From the NCBI RefSeq assembly GCF_001509555.1, contig NZ_LMAS01000001.1, positions 626,969 to 690,968 on the forward strand: a stretch of DNA of 64,000 bases, in the 5' to 3' direction. The stretch comes from Bacillus sp. FJAT-29937 (GTDB lineage: Bacteria; Bacillota; Bacilli; Bacillales; Cytobacillaceae). The notes under the pieces are model-generated. The model saw only the letters and a list, made by a program, of their open reading frames with translations. It searched no databases and had not been told where the DNA came from. Shown here piece after piece: positions 63,887 to 64,000 of the stretch (the stretch's first letter is position 1; each line of letters begins with the position of its first letter). The position numbers and the translations under genes were made by a program.

Positions 63887-64000
63887 ACATGTGAAATTCT
63901 ACTCATTTTCCCAAAATTATTTGTATCTTTAAATGAGAAAATGATATTGTAGGAGTAATTATGTAACTCCTATTTCTACTTTACGTCTAAATAATTACAG

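Noticed and set aside
63940..63990. AGGAGTAATTATGTAA start-stop with an AGGAGT/ACTCCT hairpin at the window end
   Set aside because: Might be a minimal start-stop leader, but the downstream gene is outside the window, so it cannot be supported.

Overview
The window is 64 kb of low-GC Firmicute chromosome. It almost certainly comes from an endospore-forming Bacillaceae (Bacillus sensu lato). Ribosome-binding sites are strong (AGGAGG/AAAGGGGTGA), TTG and GTG starts are common, and T-tract terminators are tight. Gene order follows the Bacillus subtilis block cta - pycA - ftsW - yla - ykt - speA - pdh - ykr - rnjA - yku - cheV - ykw/ykv, written here in the reverse sense. I see no phage, IS element, CRISPR array, tRNA or rRNA.

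Layout. 0-7.2 kb: caa3 cytochrome c oxidase operon (ctaC-D-E-F, partial ctaG) with the heme O/A genes ctaB and ctaA. 7.2-12.5 kb: pyruvate carboxylase, FtsW and the Fur-linked protein YlaN. 12.6-20.4 kb: yla segment (glutaminase, YlaL, PhoH-like YlaK, spore lipoprotein YlaJ, a PPOX-fold protein, YlaI, YlaH, TypA, YlaF). 20.6-24.1 kb: SuhB, YktB, YktA and an NMO/FabK-type flavoprotein. 24.3-26.1 kb: speA facing a small gene encoding an SR1P homolog, inside a probable SR1-type dual-function RNA. 26.1-28.3 kb: small accessory proteins and an Slp-like lipoprotein. 28.4-33.3 kb: pdhABCD. 33.8-37.7 kb: YkyA, a YjcZ-family spore peptide, peptide deformylase, YkrA, an EamA transporter and a tiny basic peptide ORF. 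37.8-40.5 kb: RNA polymerase epsilon (rpoY), RNase J1 (rnjA) and KtrC. 40.6-45.4 kb: YkuV/YkuU thiol redox pair, CcpC, an MFS exporter, the c-di-AMP receptor DarB and YkuJ. 45.7-50.5 kb: a glutaredoxin, a secreted protein and a second terminal oxidase operon (ba3 type: subunits IIa, II, I, SCO1 and an unclassified membrane protein). 50.7-64 kb: YkuI, aspartase, FadH, YkuE, a PAS-GGDEF-EAL protein, YkyB, CheV, YkwC, a lone subunit-I-like membrane protein, YkvS and a CPBP protease.

The genes are mainly central metabolism and respiration. Pyruvate enters the TCA cycle through PDH and pyruvate carboxylase, CcpC is a TCA-cycle regulator, and electrons leave through two heme-copper oxidases served by CtaA/CtaB heme synthesis and SCO/CtaG copper assembly. 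RNA and signalling links also recur: SR1P and RNase J1, DarB and pyruvate carboxylase, and two EAL proteins (one degenerate, one complete).

The most unusual structures are a family of GC-rich nested palindromic repeats, with different hairpin inserts, that sit only in junctions between convergent genes; several palindromes that look like operators (upstream of pdhA, ykyB, fadH and the ba3 operon); an SR1/SR1P locus; and a 24-residue, strongly cationic small ORF. I did not find a clearly new multi-gene defence or biosynthetic system.
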